Positions 16,907-26,806 of a DNA stretch of 52,363 nt are shown here, one piece after another. Numbering within the stretch: the stretch's first letter is position 1; the number at the start of each line of letters is the position of its first letter. The DNA lies in NCBI RefSeq assembly GCF_003336425.1, contig NZ_QEIO01000019.1, forward strand, positions 1 through 52,363. The letters are read 5' to 3'. The position numbers and the translations under genes are program-made. Below the pieces are notes generated by a model. That model was not told the origin of the DNA. It saw nothing but the letters and a program-made list of their open reading frames with translations, and did no database searches. Source of the DNA: Marinitenerispora sediminis. Its GTDB lineage: Bacteria > Actinomycetota > Actinomycetes > Streptosporangiales > Streptosporangiaceae.

Positions 16907-18250
16907 TCAAGGCCGGGAATCGCCGTTTCGCCGACAATCCACAACGATGAGGACACACATCATGACCAGCGTCGACAGCCGGCCGAGCGAGAGCACCGCG
17001 TAGGTCCCCGCTCCGATGCCCGCGGCGGTCGCCCCGGCCGGCTGCGTGACGAAGAGCAGGTACTGCCACACCCCCAGGATGTACCCGATCTCCGCGAGCT
17101 GCCAGAGCCCGTACACCGCCAACGCGGGCGCCGGGCGCACCGTGCGCGGCCAGGCGAGCGCGGCGAGCGGGAGCAGCCACAGCACGAACTGCGGCGACCA
17201 CACCTTGTTCGTGACAAGGAAGGCCGCGACCACCAGGAACACCAGCTGCTCCAGCGGCGGCCGGCGCCGGGCGAGCAGGCCGAGCAGCGCGACACCGACG
17301 CACGCCAGCAGCAGGACCCCGGTGCCCAGCCGGTTCAGCAGCTCCAGGTCGGGGTTCGGCAGCAGGTCGGCCAGTCCCAGCAGGTAGTACACCGACCCCC
17401 AGTCGGCGCCGCGTTCCTGGCTGAACCGGAAGAAGGTCGCCCACCCCTCCGGAGCGGCCAGGTACACGGGCAGGTTCACCGCCCCCCAGGCCAGTGCGGC
17501 GCAGCCGAGCGTCCGCCCGAAGGCCCGCAGCGTGCCGGTGTTCCGCTCGCGGAGCAGGTCGCGCAGGGCCAGTACGAGGAGCGGGCCGAGGAAGAGCACC
17601 GGGTAGAACTTCGCGGCGACGGCCAGGCCGATCCAGACGCCGGCCCACCCGTGCCGGCCTTGTGCCTGGGCGACCAGCCCCGCGGTGGCCATCGCCACCG
17701 CCAGCAGGTCCCAGTTGATGAAGGCGGTGAGCAGCGCGGGCGGCGTCAGCGCCACGAACGCCCCGGCGGCGATCGCGGCCCGCCGGTCGAACGGGTCGCG
17801 GCCGCGCCGCCCGGCCAGGTAGCCCGTGCCCAGCACGACGCCCGCCAGGCAGAGCCCGAGGACCGCGGCGGTGGCGTCGAAGTAGCCGAGCCCTCGGGCC
17901 ATCGGATCCGGCAGCCAGGAGACCGCTCCGGCCAGCAGGTACATGAGCACGCCGGTGAGGACCGGGTACTCCAGCGCGCGGTCGAGGTACGGGCGCACGC
18001 CGGCGTCGAGTTCGTCGCGGAAGTACAACGGGAACACGTCGCTGTAGCAGCCGTACTGGAACTGGGTGCCGTTCACCCACCCCTCGCCGAACCGGCACGG
18101 GTACTTGGCGAGGTAGCCGAGCACCGCGCCGACCAGGGCGAGGCCGAGCAGCGGCAGCCAGGGGACGGCGGAGGCGGACATACGCGAGGTGCCGGCGACG
18201 GAGTCGTCGCCGGCACCCGCCGGTTCACCATGAACCACGTGTCGATTCAC
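16907..18250 (-). CDS. GT87-type polyprenol-dependent membrane glycosyltransferase candidate
   Basis: This 447-residue protein has about ten membrane segments. It resembles the DUF2029/GT87 family of mannosyltransferase-like enzymes that use polyprenol-phosphate sugars. The loop after the first segment contains YGCYSDVFPLYFRDELDAG and LEYPVLTGVLMYL, where acidic residues and the EYP motif are typical. Further on are FINWDLLAVAMATAG and AAKFYPVLFLGPLL. It follows ponA by 26 bases on the same strand, and homologues sit between ponA and rpsF in mycobacteria. It may glycosylate a wall or lipid component; the acceptor is unknown. Confidence 0.75.
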   Translation of the reverse strand: MNRHVVHGEPAGAGDDSVAGTSRMSASAVPWLPLLGLALVGAVLGYLAKYPCRFGEGWVNGTQFQYGCYSDVFPLYFRDELDAGVRPYLDRALEYPVLTGVLMYLLAGAVSWLPDPMARGLGYFDATAAVLGLCLAGVVLGTGYLAGRRGRDPFDRRAAIAAGAFVALTPPALLTAFINWDLLAVAMATAGLVAQAQGRHGWAGVWIGLAVAAKFYPVLFLGPLLVLALRDLLRERNTGTLRAFGRTLGCAALAWGAVNLPVYLAAPEGWATFFRFSQERGADWGSVYYLLGLADLLPNPDLELLNRLGTGVLLLACVGVALLGLLARRRPPLEQLVFLVVAAFLVTNKVWSPQFVLWLLPLAALAWPRTVRPAPALAVYGLWQLAEIGYILGVWQYLLFVTQPAGATAAGIGAGTYAVLSLGRLSTLVMMCVLIVVDCRRNGDSRP

Positions 18251-18276
18251 TTCCTCGTCGGCACGGCCGCGGACCG

Positions 18277-20898
18277 TCAGTCGTTCTCGGTGCGTGCCGG
18301 CCGCTCGTCAGCGCTGTCGCCCCACCAGGGGTTGCCGGGCCCGGGATTATCGGGATCGCCCGGGTCCGGGCTCTCGGGGGTCTCCGGATCCTCGCAGCCC
18401 ATGATCGGGTCGCAGCCGTCCGGCGGCGACTCCGGGTCGGAGGGCGATATCTCCGGCGACGGCGAGTTGGTCGGCTCGGGCGACTCCGGCACCTCCGGCG
18501 ACTCCGACACCTCCGGCTCGGGGCTCGGGGACGGCTCCGGCGCGAAGTTCTGCTCGTTGCCGACCCAGGCCGGCTCGGGGAATTGCTCGACCGGCTCGCC
18601 CTCCAGCACCCGCATCATGAAGTTGCGCCAGATGGCCGCGGGGGTCCGGCTACCGTAGATCGCCTCCACGCCGGGGATCACCAGCTGCTGGCCGTCGCTG
18701 CGGTGCAGGCCGACCGCGGTGGACAGCTGCGGGGTGAACCCGACGAACCACGCCGACTTCGCCTCGTTGGAGGTACCGGTCTTGCCGGCCACCGGGCGGC
18801 CGGGGATCGCGGCGCTGGTGGCACCGCCGTCCTCGACCACCTGGCGCATCGCGTAGATGGAGTCCGCCGCGACGGCGGCGTCGAAGGCGCGCGCGCCTTC
18901 GAGCTGGTCGGCGTCGTTGGGCTCGATCACCTCTCCCTCGCGGTTGCGGACCTCGGTGACCATGTGCTGCGGGATGTGCACTCCGTTGTTGGCGAACGTG
19001 GCGTAGCCGGCCGCCTGGTCCAGCGCGGTGACCTGGTAGGTGCCCAGGGCGATGTTGGGGCCGAGTTCGGCGGTCTCGAACTGCGCGTCCGGGATGCCGG
19101 AGGCCCGCGCGGTGTCCACCACGTTCTCCGGGCCGACCTGGATGGCCAGCTCCACGAAGCTGGTGTTGATGGAGTGCGCGGTGGACTCGATCAGGTCGAC
19201 GGTGCCGTAGGACTCGTTGCTGTCGTTCTGGATGGGGTCGGCGATACCGGGGAACTCCTGCGGGGAGTCGCCGTCGAAGGTGCTCCGCAGGCCGATGCCC
19301 TGGGTGAGTCCGGTGGCCAGCACGTAGGGCTTGAACGCCGAACCCGCCTGTCCCCGCTGGATCAGCGAGTTGTCGGCGTCGGTGAGCGCGTTGTCGCCGC
19401 CGTAGAAGCCCTTGATCTCCCCGGTCTTGGGGTCGACCGCGGCCAGGCCGAAGTTGGTCTCCTCGGGGGTGCCCTCGGGGACCTCCTCCTCGACCGCCTG
19501 GACGGCGGCGTCCATGTACTTCTGCTCCAGCGACGTCGTGACGGTGTAGCCGCCACCGGCCATCTGGTCGTCGGTGAGGTCGTAGCGGGCGCGCAGCTCC
19601 CGCTTCACGGCCTCGATGATGTAGCCGTTGTAGCCGGCGTAGTTGTCACCGGGCTCGTAGGGGACGGTCTCGGGGAACTCCAGCTGGTCGGCTTCCTCCC
19701 GCGGGATCCCGCGCTCGGGGTTGTCCTCGTACATCTCGACCATGCCGTTGACCGAGTACTCCCAGCGCTCGTGCAGGATGGCCTCCATCTCGGAGCCCTC
19801 CTGCACGTTCTCGAAGTTGCTCGGCTGCTGGATGATGGCGCCGATGAACGCGCCCTCGGCGGCGTCGAGGTCCTCGACGTTCTTGCCGAAGTACGCCTGC
19901 GACGCGGCCTGGATGCCGTAGGCGTTGCGGCCGAAGTAGATGGTGTTCAGGTACTGGGTGAGGATCTGGTCCTTGTCCAGCGACTGCTCCACCTTGAGCG
20001 AGATCAGGATCTCCTTGATCTTGCGGATGTAGGAGCGGTCCTGCGACAGGCCGTCGTAGTAGTTCCGCGCCATCTGCTGGGTGATGGTGGAACCACCGCC
20101 CGCGGAGCCGCCCGAGAGGATGGCACGGCCGAGGCCGGTCGGCGAGATGGCGGGGTCGTCGTAGAAGGTGCGCTGCTCGGAGCCGAGTACACCGTTGATG
20201 ACGCTGTCCGAGAGCTGGTCGCTGGTCACCGGGATGCGGTTGACCTCACCGAACGTGGTGGCCTCGGCGTCGTCGGCGAACCGGATCGCGGTCGACGCGG
20301 TCTGGGCGTTGGCCTGGGTCTCCATGGCGTTGGGGTCGGGCAGGTTCGCGTAGGCGATGCCGAAGGCCACCACCGCCGCGACGAACCCGACGCCGCACAC
20401 GACCAGGGCCGGCTTCCACGCCTTGGCGAAGAACCGGCGGACCGGACCGCGCTCGTCGATCTCCTCCTCGTCGCGGTCGGCGCGCCGGCGGCCGCCGGCG
20501 GCGCGGCGCGCTCCCTCGGACCTGGCACCGTGCGAGCCGGCGCGGCGGCGCCCACCGCGGCCCTCGTCGGCCCGGCGGGACCGGCGGGGCGGGGAGTCGT
20601 CGTCCTCGTCGTCGCGGGGACGGCGTCGCACGCCCTCGGCCGCGGCGGTCGCGGCGGCGGCGCGGCGGCGCGGCCGCTCGCGGTAGTCGTCGTCGTAGTC
20701 GTCCCGTGCCCGGCGCGGGCGACGCTCGCGGTCGTCGTCCCAGAAACCGTCTTCTTCCCTGGTCCTGCGGCGACCGGCAGCGCGCTCGTCCTCGGCGCGG
20801 CCCTGCGGACCGCGCCTGCCGCCGTTGCCGCGCGGGTCGCCGGCCGGGCCATCGGCCCGGCGGCGACCGCCAGCGCTCCGTCGTCTTTCGGTACTCAC
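18277..20898 (-). CDS. ponA: Class A penicillin-binding protein (transglycosylase/transpeptidase)
   Basis: This bifunctional enzyme polymerises and crosslinks peptidoglycan. The 873-residue protein has a very Arg-rich cytoplasmic part (about 1-155), one membrane segment (about 160-185), a GT51 domain (catalytic Glu in SEQRTFYDD; GGSTITQQMARNYY) and a transpeptidase domain. The latter shows GSAFKPY (SxxK), SINTSF (SxN) and KTGTSN. A Pro/Glu/Ser-rich extracellular tail of about 86 residues ends the protein. The SEQRTFYDD motif replaces the more common SEDRRFYEH. The GTG at 20898 has GAGGA upstream. Confidence 0.95.
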   Translation of the reverse strand: MSTERRRSAGGRRRADGPAGDPRGNGGRRGPQGRAEDERAAGRRRTREEDGFWDDDRERRPRRARDDYDDDYRERPRRRAAAATAAAEGVRRRPRDDEDDDSPPRRSRRADEGRGGRRRAGSHGARSEGARRAAGGRRRADRDEEEIDERGPVRRFFAKAWKPALVVCGVGFVAAVVAFGIAYANLPDPNAMETQANAQTASTAIRFADDAEATTFGEVNRIPVTSDQLSDSVINGVLGSEQRTFYDDPAISPTGLGRAILSGGSAGGGSTITQQMARNYYDGLSQDRSYIRKIKEILISLKVEQSLDKDQILTQYLNTIYFGRNAYGIQAASQAYFGKNVEDLDAAEGAFIGAIIQQPSNFENVQEGSEMEAILHERWEYSVNGMVEMYEDNPERGIPREEADQLEFPETVPYEPGDNYAGYNGYIIEAVKRELRARYDLTDDQMAGGGYTVTTSLEQKYMDAAVQAVEEEVPEGTPEETNFGLAAVDPKTGEIKGFYGGDNALTDADNSLIQRGQAGSAFKPYVLATGLTQGIGLRSTFDGDSPQEFPGIADPIQNDSNESYGTVDLIESTAHSINTSFVELAIQVGPENVVDTARASGIPDAQFETAELGPNIALGTYQVTALDQAAGYATFANNGVHIPQHMVTEVRNREGEVIEPNDADQLEGARAFDAAVAADSIYAMRQVVEDGGATSAAIPGRPVAGKTGTSNEAKSAWFVGFTPQLSTAVGLHRSDGQQLVIPGVEAIYGSRTPAAIWRNFMMRVLEGEPVEQFPEPAWVGNEQNFAPEPSPSPEPEVSESPEVPESPEPTNSPSPEISPSDPESPPDGCDPIMGCEDPETPESPDPGDPDNPGPGNPWWGDSADERPARTEND

Positions 20899-21905
20899 GC
20901 GTCCTCGTTACCTAGTGCTACGGCCGATCGGCCTTTCGACTGCGGGGAAGGGGCAGCGTATGCCCCGAGTGGCACAGATCCGACCATTGGTGAACAATGC
21001 GGCGATGCGGCCAGAGTGCCCCGGGGATGGGGGAATCGGGGGCGTTATAGAGACGCCTCACCCGCTCTGGGGGTTTTCCTCGTGAGTGGGAGAGTGGCCC
21101 CCGCTGCCGCGCGCTAGTGCTCCTCACTGTCCGTGCCGCCGGAGCGGCTGCTCCTCGTGCCTCCTCGATGAACTCCCGACCCCATGGTCGATGGACTGCT
21201 CGATATGCCGGCTCCACACCAGGTGGGTGAGAGAACCGTCACCCGCTCCCGCGCCGGCCGACTGCCGGCCAGGTGTGCGGGAACTTCCGCCGGGGTAGGG
21301 CAACTTCCGGCGCGGTTGCGTCGTCGTCGCTCCCTCCTGGCTCGTTCCGCCGGACGGCGGACCGTCCGGCCGCGGCCGGACGACGCACCCCGGTCCGCAC
21401 CGGGGGTGGGGCCGCGACGAAAGCGATCGTTACGTTAGGGCGGTCGCGCTTTATAGCACAACCCAGCGCGAGCGTACCGCCCCGCGCGGCGCCCTCGGCC
21501 GGGATCACCGACCGCGAAGCCACGGGTGCCAGCGTACGGCGTGTCGACTGGCCGACGAGAGCCGGTCGCGGGGAAGTTCGGAGGGGTGCGCGTTCCACCT
21601 GCTCAGCTGAGCGTGATCGACATCACTCCCATGTCCGCCCGACCGTCCGAGGCCGGCCGCGAGGGAGTTCCCGGACGCGAAGAACCGCTTCGATAGAGTC
21701 ATCAGCGTACAAACCACATGTAAATACCACGCTTCGCCCACCGGCGCCCGAAGGTGCCTTGGACGGCCGGTGGCGTCGCGAACCGCCCCGTCGTCCTGCC
21801 CGGCCGGCCCCGGTGCACGGCGGCGGTCCCGGTTCCGCCCCGCGGCGCACGCCGGTCGGCCGCGCCGCACAGGTGAAGACTGCAGACGAGAAGGAGCATG
21901 GGCCA
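20899..21905. other. 1-kb intergenic region between ponA and inositol phosphate synthase
   Basis: No credible protein gene is seen in 1007 bases, though both neighbours must be promoted from here. A perfect 20-bp palindrome lies at 21363-21382 (CGTCCGGCCG and its complement). TAGAGT at 21694-21699 is a candidate -10 for the rightward gene. An AT-rich element near 21450 (TATAAAG on the minus strand) could serve ponA. Confidence 0.5.
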
Positions 21906-22985
21906 ATGGGTTCGGTACGCGTAGCCGTCGTGGGTGTGGGAAACTGCGCGGCCTCACTCGTGCAGGGCGTCCACTACTACCGGGACGCCGATCCTGGCTC
22001 CCGGGTCCCGGGTCTGATGCACGTCGAGTTCGGCCCCTACCATGTCCGCGACATCGAGTTCGTCGCGGCCTTCGACGTCGACGCCAAGAAAGTGGGCCAG
22101 GACCTCGCGGACGCGATCGGCGCGAGCGAGAACAACACCGTCAAGATCTGCGACGTCCCGCCGACCGGTGTCACCGTGCGGCGCGGCCCCACGTTCGACG
22201 GCCTGGGGCACTACTACCGCGAGACGATCGAGGAGTCCGCCGAGGACGCGGTCGACGTCGTGGCCGCCCTCAAGGCCGCCCGGGCCGACGTCCTCGTGAG
22301 CTACCTGCCGGTTGGGTCGGAGGAGGCCGACCGCTTCTACGCCCAGTGCGCGATCGACGCCGGCGTGGCCTTCGTCAACGCCCTTCCGGTGTTCATCGCC
22401 TCCGACCCGGAGTGGGCACGCAAGTTCACCGACGCGGGCGTGCCCATCGTCGGCGACGACATCAAGTCCCAGGTCGGCGCGACCATCACGCACCGGGTGC
22501 TGTCCAAGCTGTTCGAGGACCGCGGGGTCGTGGTGGACCGCACGTACCAGCTGAACTTCGGCGGCAACATGGACTTCAAGAACATGCTGGAGCGGGAACG
22601 CCTGGAGTCCAAGAAGGTCTCCAAGACCCAGTCGGTCACCTCCCAGATCCCGCACGAGCTGAAGGCGGGCTCGGTGCACATCGGCCCGTCCGACCACGTC
22701 CCGTGGCTCGACGACCGCAAGTGGGCCTACGTCCGGCTGGAGGGCCGCGCGTTCGGGGATGTGCCGCTGAACCTGGAGTACAAGCTGGAGGTCTGGGACT
22801 CCCCCAACTCCGCGGGCATCATCATCGACGCCATCCGCGCGGCGAAGATCGCGAAGGACCGCGGGATCGGGGGCCCCATCCTCTCGGCGTCCTCCTACTT
22901 CATGAAGTCGCCGCCGCGCCAGTACAGCGACAGCGAGGCCCACGACCTGGTCGAGCGGTTCATCGCCGGCGAGGTCGAGAGCTGA
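21906..22985 (+). CDS. ino1: Inositol-3-phosphate synthase
   Basis: This enzyme makes L-myo-inositol phosphate from glucose 6-phosphate using NAD, the entry to phosphatidylinositol and mycothiol in actinobacteria. The 359-residue protein has the NAD loop [17 protein letters not shown] (about 6-22), [28 protein letters not shown], and the catalytic-region pattern [27 protein letters not shown]. It has the short actinobacterial length. The ATG at 21906 is preceded by AAGGAG; an ATG eight bases earlier is out of frame and stops after eight codons. Confidence 0.95.
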   Translation: MGSVRVAVVGVGNCAASLVQGVHYYRDADPGSRVPGLMHVEFGPYHVRDIEFVAAFDVDAKKVGQDLADAIGASENNTVKICDVPPTGVTVRRGPTFDGLGHYYRETIEESAEDAVDVVAALKAARADVLVSYLPVGSEEADRFYAQCAIDAGVAFVNALPVFIASDPEWARKFTDAGVPIVGDDIKSQVGATITHRVLSKLFEDRGVVVDRTYQLNFGGNMDFKNMLERERLESKKVSKTQSVTSQIPHELKAGSVHIGPSDHVPWLDDRKWAYVRLEGRAFGDVPLNLEYKLEVWDSPNSAGIIIDAIRAAKIAKDRGIGGPILSASSYFMKSPPRQYSDSEAHDLVERFIAGEVES

Positions 22986-23025
22986 GCCGCTGAGCCTGCG
23001 GGCTGCCACCTCGACAGGTCGCCCC

Positions 23026-23063
23026 GCCGACGTGGCGGTATATCGACGTACCGCCACGTCGGC
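23026..23063 (+). terminator. Hairpin terminator after ino1
   Basis: GCCGACGTGGCGGTA (23026-23040) and TACCGCCACGTCGGC (23049-23063) form a perfect 15-bp stem with an eight-base loop, about 40 bases after the stop. Confidence 0.75.
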
Positions 23064-23103
23064 GCACCGCGGCCGCGTCCCGGCACCGGCGGGCCCCGCT
23101 TCC

Positions 23104-23117
23104 GTTTCACGTGAAAC
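23104..23117. other. parS site 1 (perfect GTTTCACGTGAAAC)
   Basis: The perfect 14-bp palindrome is the ParB-binding site of actinobacteria. It lies in the ino1-MFS spacer, about 29 kb from dnaA, the most distant of six copies in the window. Confidence 0.93.
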
Positions 23118-23143
23118 CCCGGGCCCGGGCCTACCCTGGCGGG

Positions 23144-24436
23144 GTGTCCTTCCACCGAGATCTCCGCGACGTGCTCCGGGGCCCCCGGTTCCGCCGGCTG
23201 TTCGGCACCCGGGTGGTGTCGCAGTGCGCCGACGGGATGTACCAGGCCGGTCTGGCCGGTTACGTCTTCTTCTCCCCGGAGCAGCACACCACCGCGGGCG
23301 CGGTGGCCGGGGCGTTCGCCGCGCTGCTGCTGCCGTTCTCCGTGGTCGGGCCGTTCGCCGGCGTCTTCATCGACCGCTGGTCCCGCCGGCAGGTGCTCGT
23401 GGTCGCGGCGGCGGTGAAGACCGCACTCGCGGTTCTCACGGCCGCCCTTGTGGCCACCGGCGCCGACGGGCCCGCATTCCTGCTGGCGGCGCTGTGCCTG
23501 CTGAGCGTCAACCGGTTCTTCCTCGCCGCGCTCTCGGCCGCGCTGCCGCACGTGGTGCCCGCGGACCGGCTCATGATGGCGAACGCGGTCACGCCCACCT
23601 GCGGGACGTTCGCGAGCTTCCTCGGCGCGGGGCTCGGCGCGGGACTGCGGCTCCTCGGTGGTGAGGGGCCGGGCGGTACCGCGCTGATCCTGCTGGCCGC
23701 GGGCGGCGGGTTCACCGCGGCCGCCCTGACAGCCCTGACGCTGCGCCGCACGGAACTGGGCCCCGACCTCACCGGTGAGCCTCCCGAGGTCCGCGCGGCG
23801 GTCCGGCGGGTGCTGGCCGGCCTCGCCGACGGCCTCCGGCACGTCTGGCGGCACCGGACCGCCGCCGGCGCTCTCGCCACCATCGGCGGGCACCGCTTCC
23901 TCTACGGCGTCTCGACCATCATGACGCTGCTGCTGTACAACAACACCTTCACCTCCGGCGGGGTGGCCGGTTTCGCCGGCTTCTCGGTCACGCTGGCGAC
24001 ATCGGCGGCGGGCTACGCCCTGGGCGCGGTGGCCACGCCGTGGGCCACCGCGCGGATCCGCACCGAGACCTGGATCGCCGGCCTCCTGGGATCCGGCTGT
24101 GTCGCGCTGCTGCTCTTCGGGCTGCCCTTCTCCCCCGCGCTGTTCCCGGTGGCCGGGTTCGCCCTCGGGGTGGTCTCGCAGGGGGTGAAGGTCTCGGTCG
24201 ACACGCTGGTACAGCGACATGTCGACGACGCGTACCGGGGGCGCGTCTTCTCCTGCTACGACATGCTCTTCAACGCCGCGTTCGTGGCCGCGGCGGGCGT
24301 GGCGGCGCTGGTGGTCCCGCCGTCGGGGGTGTCGGCCGCCGCGGTGCTCGGTATGGCGGCCGGCTACGCGGCGCTGAGCGCCGCCTGGCTGCCACGCGCC
24401 CGGCGGGCCCTCCGGCCGGCCGCCCCCGCGACGTGA
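23144..24436 (+). CDS. MFS transporter
   Basis: This 430-residue integral membrane protein has about 12 hydrophobic segments and the MFS motif between helices 2 and 3 (VFIDRWSRRQVLVVA). The start VSFHRDLRDVLRGPRFRRLFGTR is family-like, so GTG at 23144 is preferred over an in-frame ATG-type start at 23111 inside the parS site. TACCCT (23132-23137) seven bases upstream and no ribosome site suggest a leaderless mRNA. Substrate unknown; probably an exporter. Confidence 0.85.
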   Translation: MSFHRDLRDVLRGPRFRRLFGTRVVSQCADGMYQAGLAGYVFFSPEQHTTAGAVAGAFAALLLPFSVVGPFAGVFIDRWSRRQVLVVAAAVKTALAVLTAALVATGADGPAFLLAALCLLSVNRFFLAALSAALPHVVPADRLMMANAVTPTCGTFASFLGAGLGAGLRLLGGEGPGGTALILLAAGGGFTAAALTALTLRRTELGPDLTGEPPEVRAAVRRVLAGLADGLRHVWRHRTAAGALATIGGHRFLYGVSTIMTLLLYNNTFTSGGVAGFAGFSVTLATSAAGYALGAVATPWATARIRTETWIAGLLGSGCVALLLFGLPFSPALFPVAGFALGVVSQGVKVSVDTLVQRHVDDAYRGRVFSCYDMLFNAAFVAAAGVAALVVPPSGVSAAAVLGMAAGYAALSAAWLPRARRALRPAAPAT

Positions 24437-24876
24437 TCCGCGCCGAGCCGGACCCGTCGACCGCGCCCCCGACCGCCGACCACGGTCGGCGAGGCGGTCG
24501 CCACGACCACCGCTGCCGGGCCACGGAGTCGCCCCCGAGCTCGCCCCCCGGCTCATGTGCCTGTTCCTCCGAGCCCGGCGGCCGCGTCCCCGGTCGGCCG
24601 CTGGCGGCGCGTCCCGCTGCGCGGAGCTTCTGACGCGCGGATCGGTGCCCCGGGGCAGCACACCGCGGCACCGGAAGCCCAAGCGTCGGGGTCCGCCGCC
24701 GTAGGCGCGCCGGCCCCGCCGCGGCACGTGCGGCGGCACCGCGCGGTCTGGGAAACCCGGGGAACGAGGAAACGCTGATCCGCCGGCCGCGGCTGGCCGG
24801 CGCCGAGCACGCCCGTCGGGACCGCGGTGCTGCGTGCCCGGTGGGCCCGGACTCCCCCGCCGCCGCGGCGACCGCG
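24437..24876. other. Convergent intergenic region without a gene
   Basis: These 440 bases lie between two converging genes. Open frames are present on both strands, but their translations are low-complexity Ala/Pro/Arg with no recognisable start region or domain. No strong hairpin was picked out. Confidence 0.5.
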
Positions 24877-25836
24877 TCACTGCCCCGGCCGGGCGGCGGC
24901 GGCGAGCCGGGCCGCCAGAGCCGCCAGTTCGGTCCGCAGTTCGTCGGGGCGGCGCACCTCGAAGGGCAGACCCGTCCCGGCGAGCATGCGGGCCACCCCG
25001 GCCAGGCTCTCGGCACGGGCGCGCAGCACGACGCCGTCGCTGGTCTCCGCCAGGGTCGCCACCGCCGCGGGCACCTCGCGGCGCGCCTCGGCCAGGGTCG
25101 CGCGCAGCACCACCTCCACCTCCCAGGTGTAGGGGGTGGTGGCGAGCCCCTCCACCACCTCGGCCGTCGGGTCCAGGCCTTCGGGCGGCGTGAACGACTC
25201 CGCCGCGGCCGTCGCCGAGAGCACGCGGTCCAGCCGGAAGGTGCGCCGTTCGGCCCGGTGGTGGTCGTGTGCGCGCAGATACCAGCGGCCGGCGTGGAAG
25301 ACGATGCCGTACGGATCGACGTCGCGCTCGCTCTCAGCCCCGCTCCACGAGCGGTAGCGGAGTACGACCCGGGTCCGGGAGCGGACCGCGGCGCCCAGCG
25401 TCAGGAGGACGTCGGCACCGGCCGCCGCGGCCGGCCGCGCGGGCACGGTGAAGGCGATGGTGTCGCGGACGGACCGCACCCGGTCCCGCAGGCCGGCCGG
25501 CAGCATCCGTTCGAGTTTGGCCAGCGCGGTCGCCGCCGCCGGTGAGCTCGTGGCCAGTCCCAGCCGCTCGCCGGCCAGCAGCCCGAGGACGACCGCCACG
25601 GCCTCGTCGTCGGTGAGCATCAGCGGCGGCAGCCGGTAGCCGGGCAGCAGCCGGTAGCCGCCGTACCGGCCGCGGGCGGCCTCGACCGGGATGCCCAGAT
25701 CGGTCAGCCGGGCGGCGTAGCGGCGCAGCGTCCGCTCGTCGACGTCGAGGCGCCGGGCCAGTTCCCGCCCGGTCAGGCCGGGCCGGGATTGGAGCAGCTC
25801 CAGGAGCGCGAGGACGCGCGTGACCGGGTGTGTCAT
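24877..25836 (-). CDS. YafY-like transcriptional regulator with WYL domain
   Basis: This 319-residue regulator has an N-terminal winged HTH (TRVLALLELLQSRPGLTGREL, then DVDERTLRRYAARLTDLGIPVE) and a central WYL ligand domain. The WYL-typical signature is DPYGIVFHAGRWYLRAHDHHRAERRTFRLDRV. Such proteins sense nucleic acid or small ligands. The ATG is at 25836. It is divergent from the hydrolase gene 119 bases away, so it may control that gene. Confidence 0.9.
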   Translation of the reverse strand: MTHPVTRVLALLELLQSRPGLTGRELARRLDVDERTLRRYAARLTDLGIPVEAARGRYGGYRLLPGYRLPPLMLTDDEAVAVVLGLLAGERLGLATSSPAAATALAKLERMLPAGLRDRVRSVRDTIAFTVPARPAAAAGADVLLTLGAAVRSRTRVVLRYRSWSGAESERDVDPYGIVFHAGRWYLRAHDHHRAERRTFRLDRVLSATAAAESFTPPEGLDPTAEVVEGLATTPYTWEVEVVLRATLAEARREVPAAVATLAETSDGVVLRARAESLAGVARMLAGTGLPFEVRRPDELRTELAALAARLAAAARPGQ

Positions 25837-25955
25837 GGATCACTTCCGTATACCGGGCGGGTTCTGTCCGGTTTTAATCCTAGATTCCAGGTGTCGCCTG
25901 AAACGGCCCGTCCCGGCGCCGAGAGCCGGCGGACCGAGCACGATGGAGGATCGCA

Positions 25956-26806
25956 ATGACGGATGAACTGCTGCCGAACGCCCGCACCGGGGTCGCGGCC
26001 GGAGTGCCCTACGTGGCCCTGCCGCCGGCCGGCGGAGCGCGGTCGGCGCCGCTGGTCGCGGTCTGGCACATGATGGACGCGCCGCGGACGGAGACGGCGA
26101 TGGCGGCGGCGCTCCCCCTCGCGGAGCTGGCCGCGTGGCGCGTGTACCTCGGGCTGCCGATGCACGGCTCGCGGCAGCCGGCCGGAGAGGCGGGACCCGA
26201 CGACGCGGCCTTCCCGGACCCGCTGCTCGACATCGTCGCGCCGGTGGTGCGGGGGGCGGCCGCCGAGTTCCCGGCCGCGCTCGCCGAGCTGCGCACGGTG
26301 CTGCCGGTGACCGACGGCCCGGTCGGCCTGGTCGGCGCGTCGGCCGGTGCGGCGGTGGCCCTGGAGGTCCTGGCCGCCGGCGCTATTCCGGTGGCCGCGG
26401 CGGCGCTGGTCAACCCGGCCGTCACGGCGCGCGCCGTCATCGGCGTCGGGGAGCGCGCCTTCGGCATGCGCTACCCGTGGACCGAGGAGTCCCGGGCCGT
26501 CGCGGACCGGCTCGACTTCGTGGCGCGCGCGGGCGAGATCGCCCGGCACCACCCCGAGGCCCCCTGCTGCTGGTCGGCGGAGCGGACGACGCCGCGGAGT
26601 TCCGGACCGACCTCGCGGCGTTCGCCGACGCCCTGGCGGGGCAGCGCACCGCCGCGGACCCCGTCGGGGTGGTGGAGGTTCCCGGGCTCGCCCACGCGCT
26701 CGCCGAGGAGCCGGGTGTGGCCCCTGCTCCCGCCATCCCGGCCGCGGCACGGGTCGACGCGGCCGTCACCCAGTGGCTGAGCCGGGCGCTGCCGTCCTGG
26801 CCGTAG
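25956..26806 (+). pseudogene. Alpha/beta-hydrolase gene interrupted by a frameshift
   Basis: The first about 203 codons read as an alpha/beta-hydrolase: LVAVWHMMDAPR (lid region), and the nucleophile elbow GLVGASAGAAVAL (nucleophile Ser about 128). Downstream, the frame turns Arg/Ser/Pro-rich and ends at 26780. The natural continuation LLLVGGADDAAEFRTDLAAF and VVEVPGLAHAL (catalytic His) sits in a second frame and ends at 26806. The switch is at a C5 run (26560-26564): one more C would restore the frame. Either a real indel or a sequencing error. The end overlaps ogt by 41 bases, tail to tail. Confidence 0.8.

Noticed and set aside
21273-21905. In-frame extension of inositol phosphate synthase upstream of 21906.
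   Set aside because: The family starts at [13 protein letters not shown], and the extension is Arg/Pro-rich with poor similarity.
24553-24810. Minus-strand 85-codon frame in the MFS-WYL spacer.
   Set aside because: Low-complexity Ala/Arg/Pro translation with no domain, typical of antisense in high-GC DNA.
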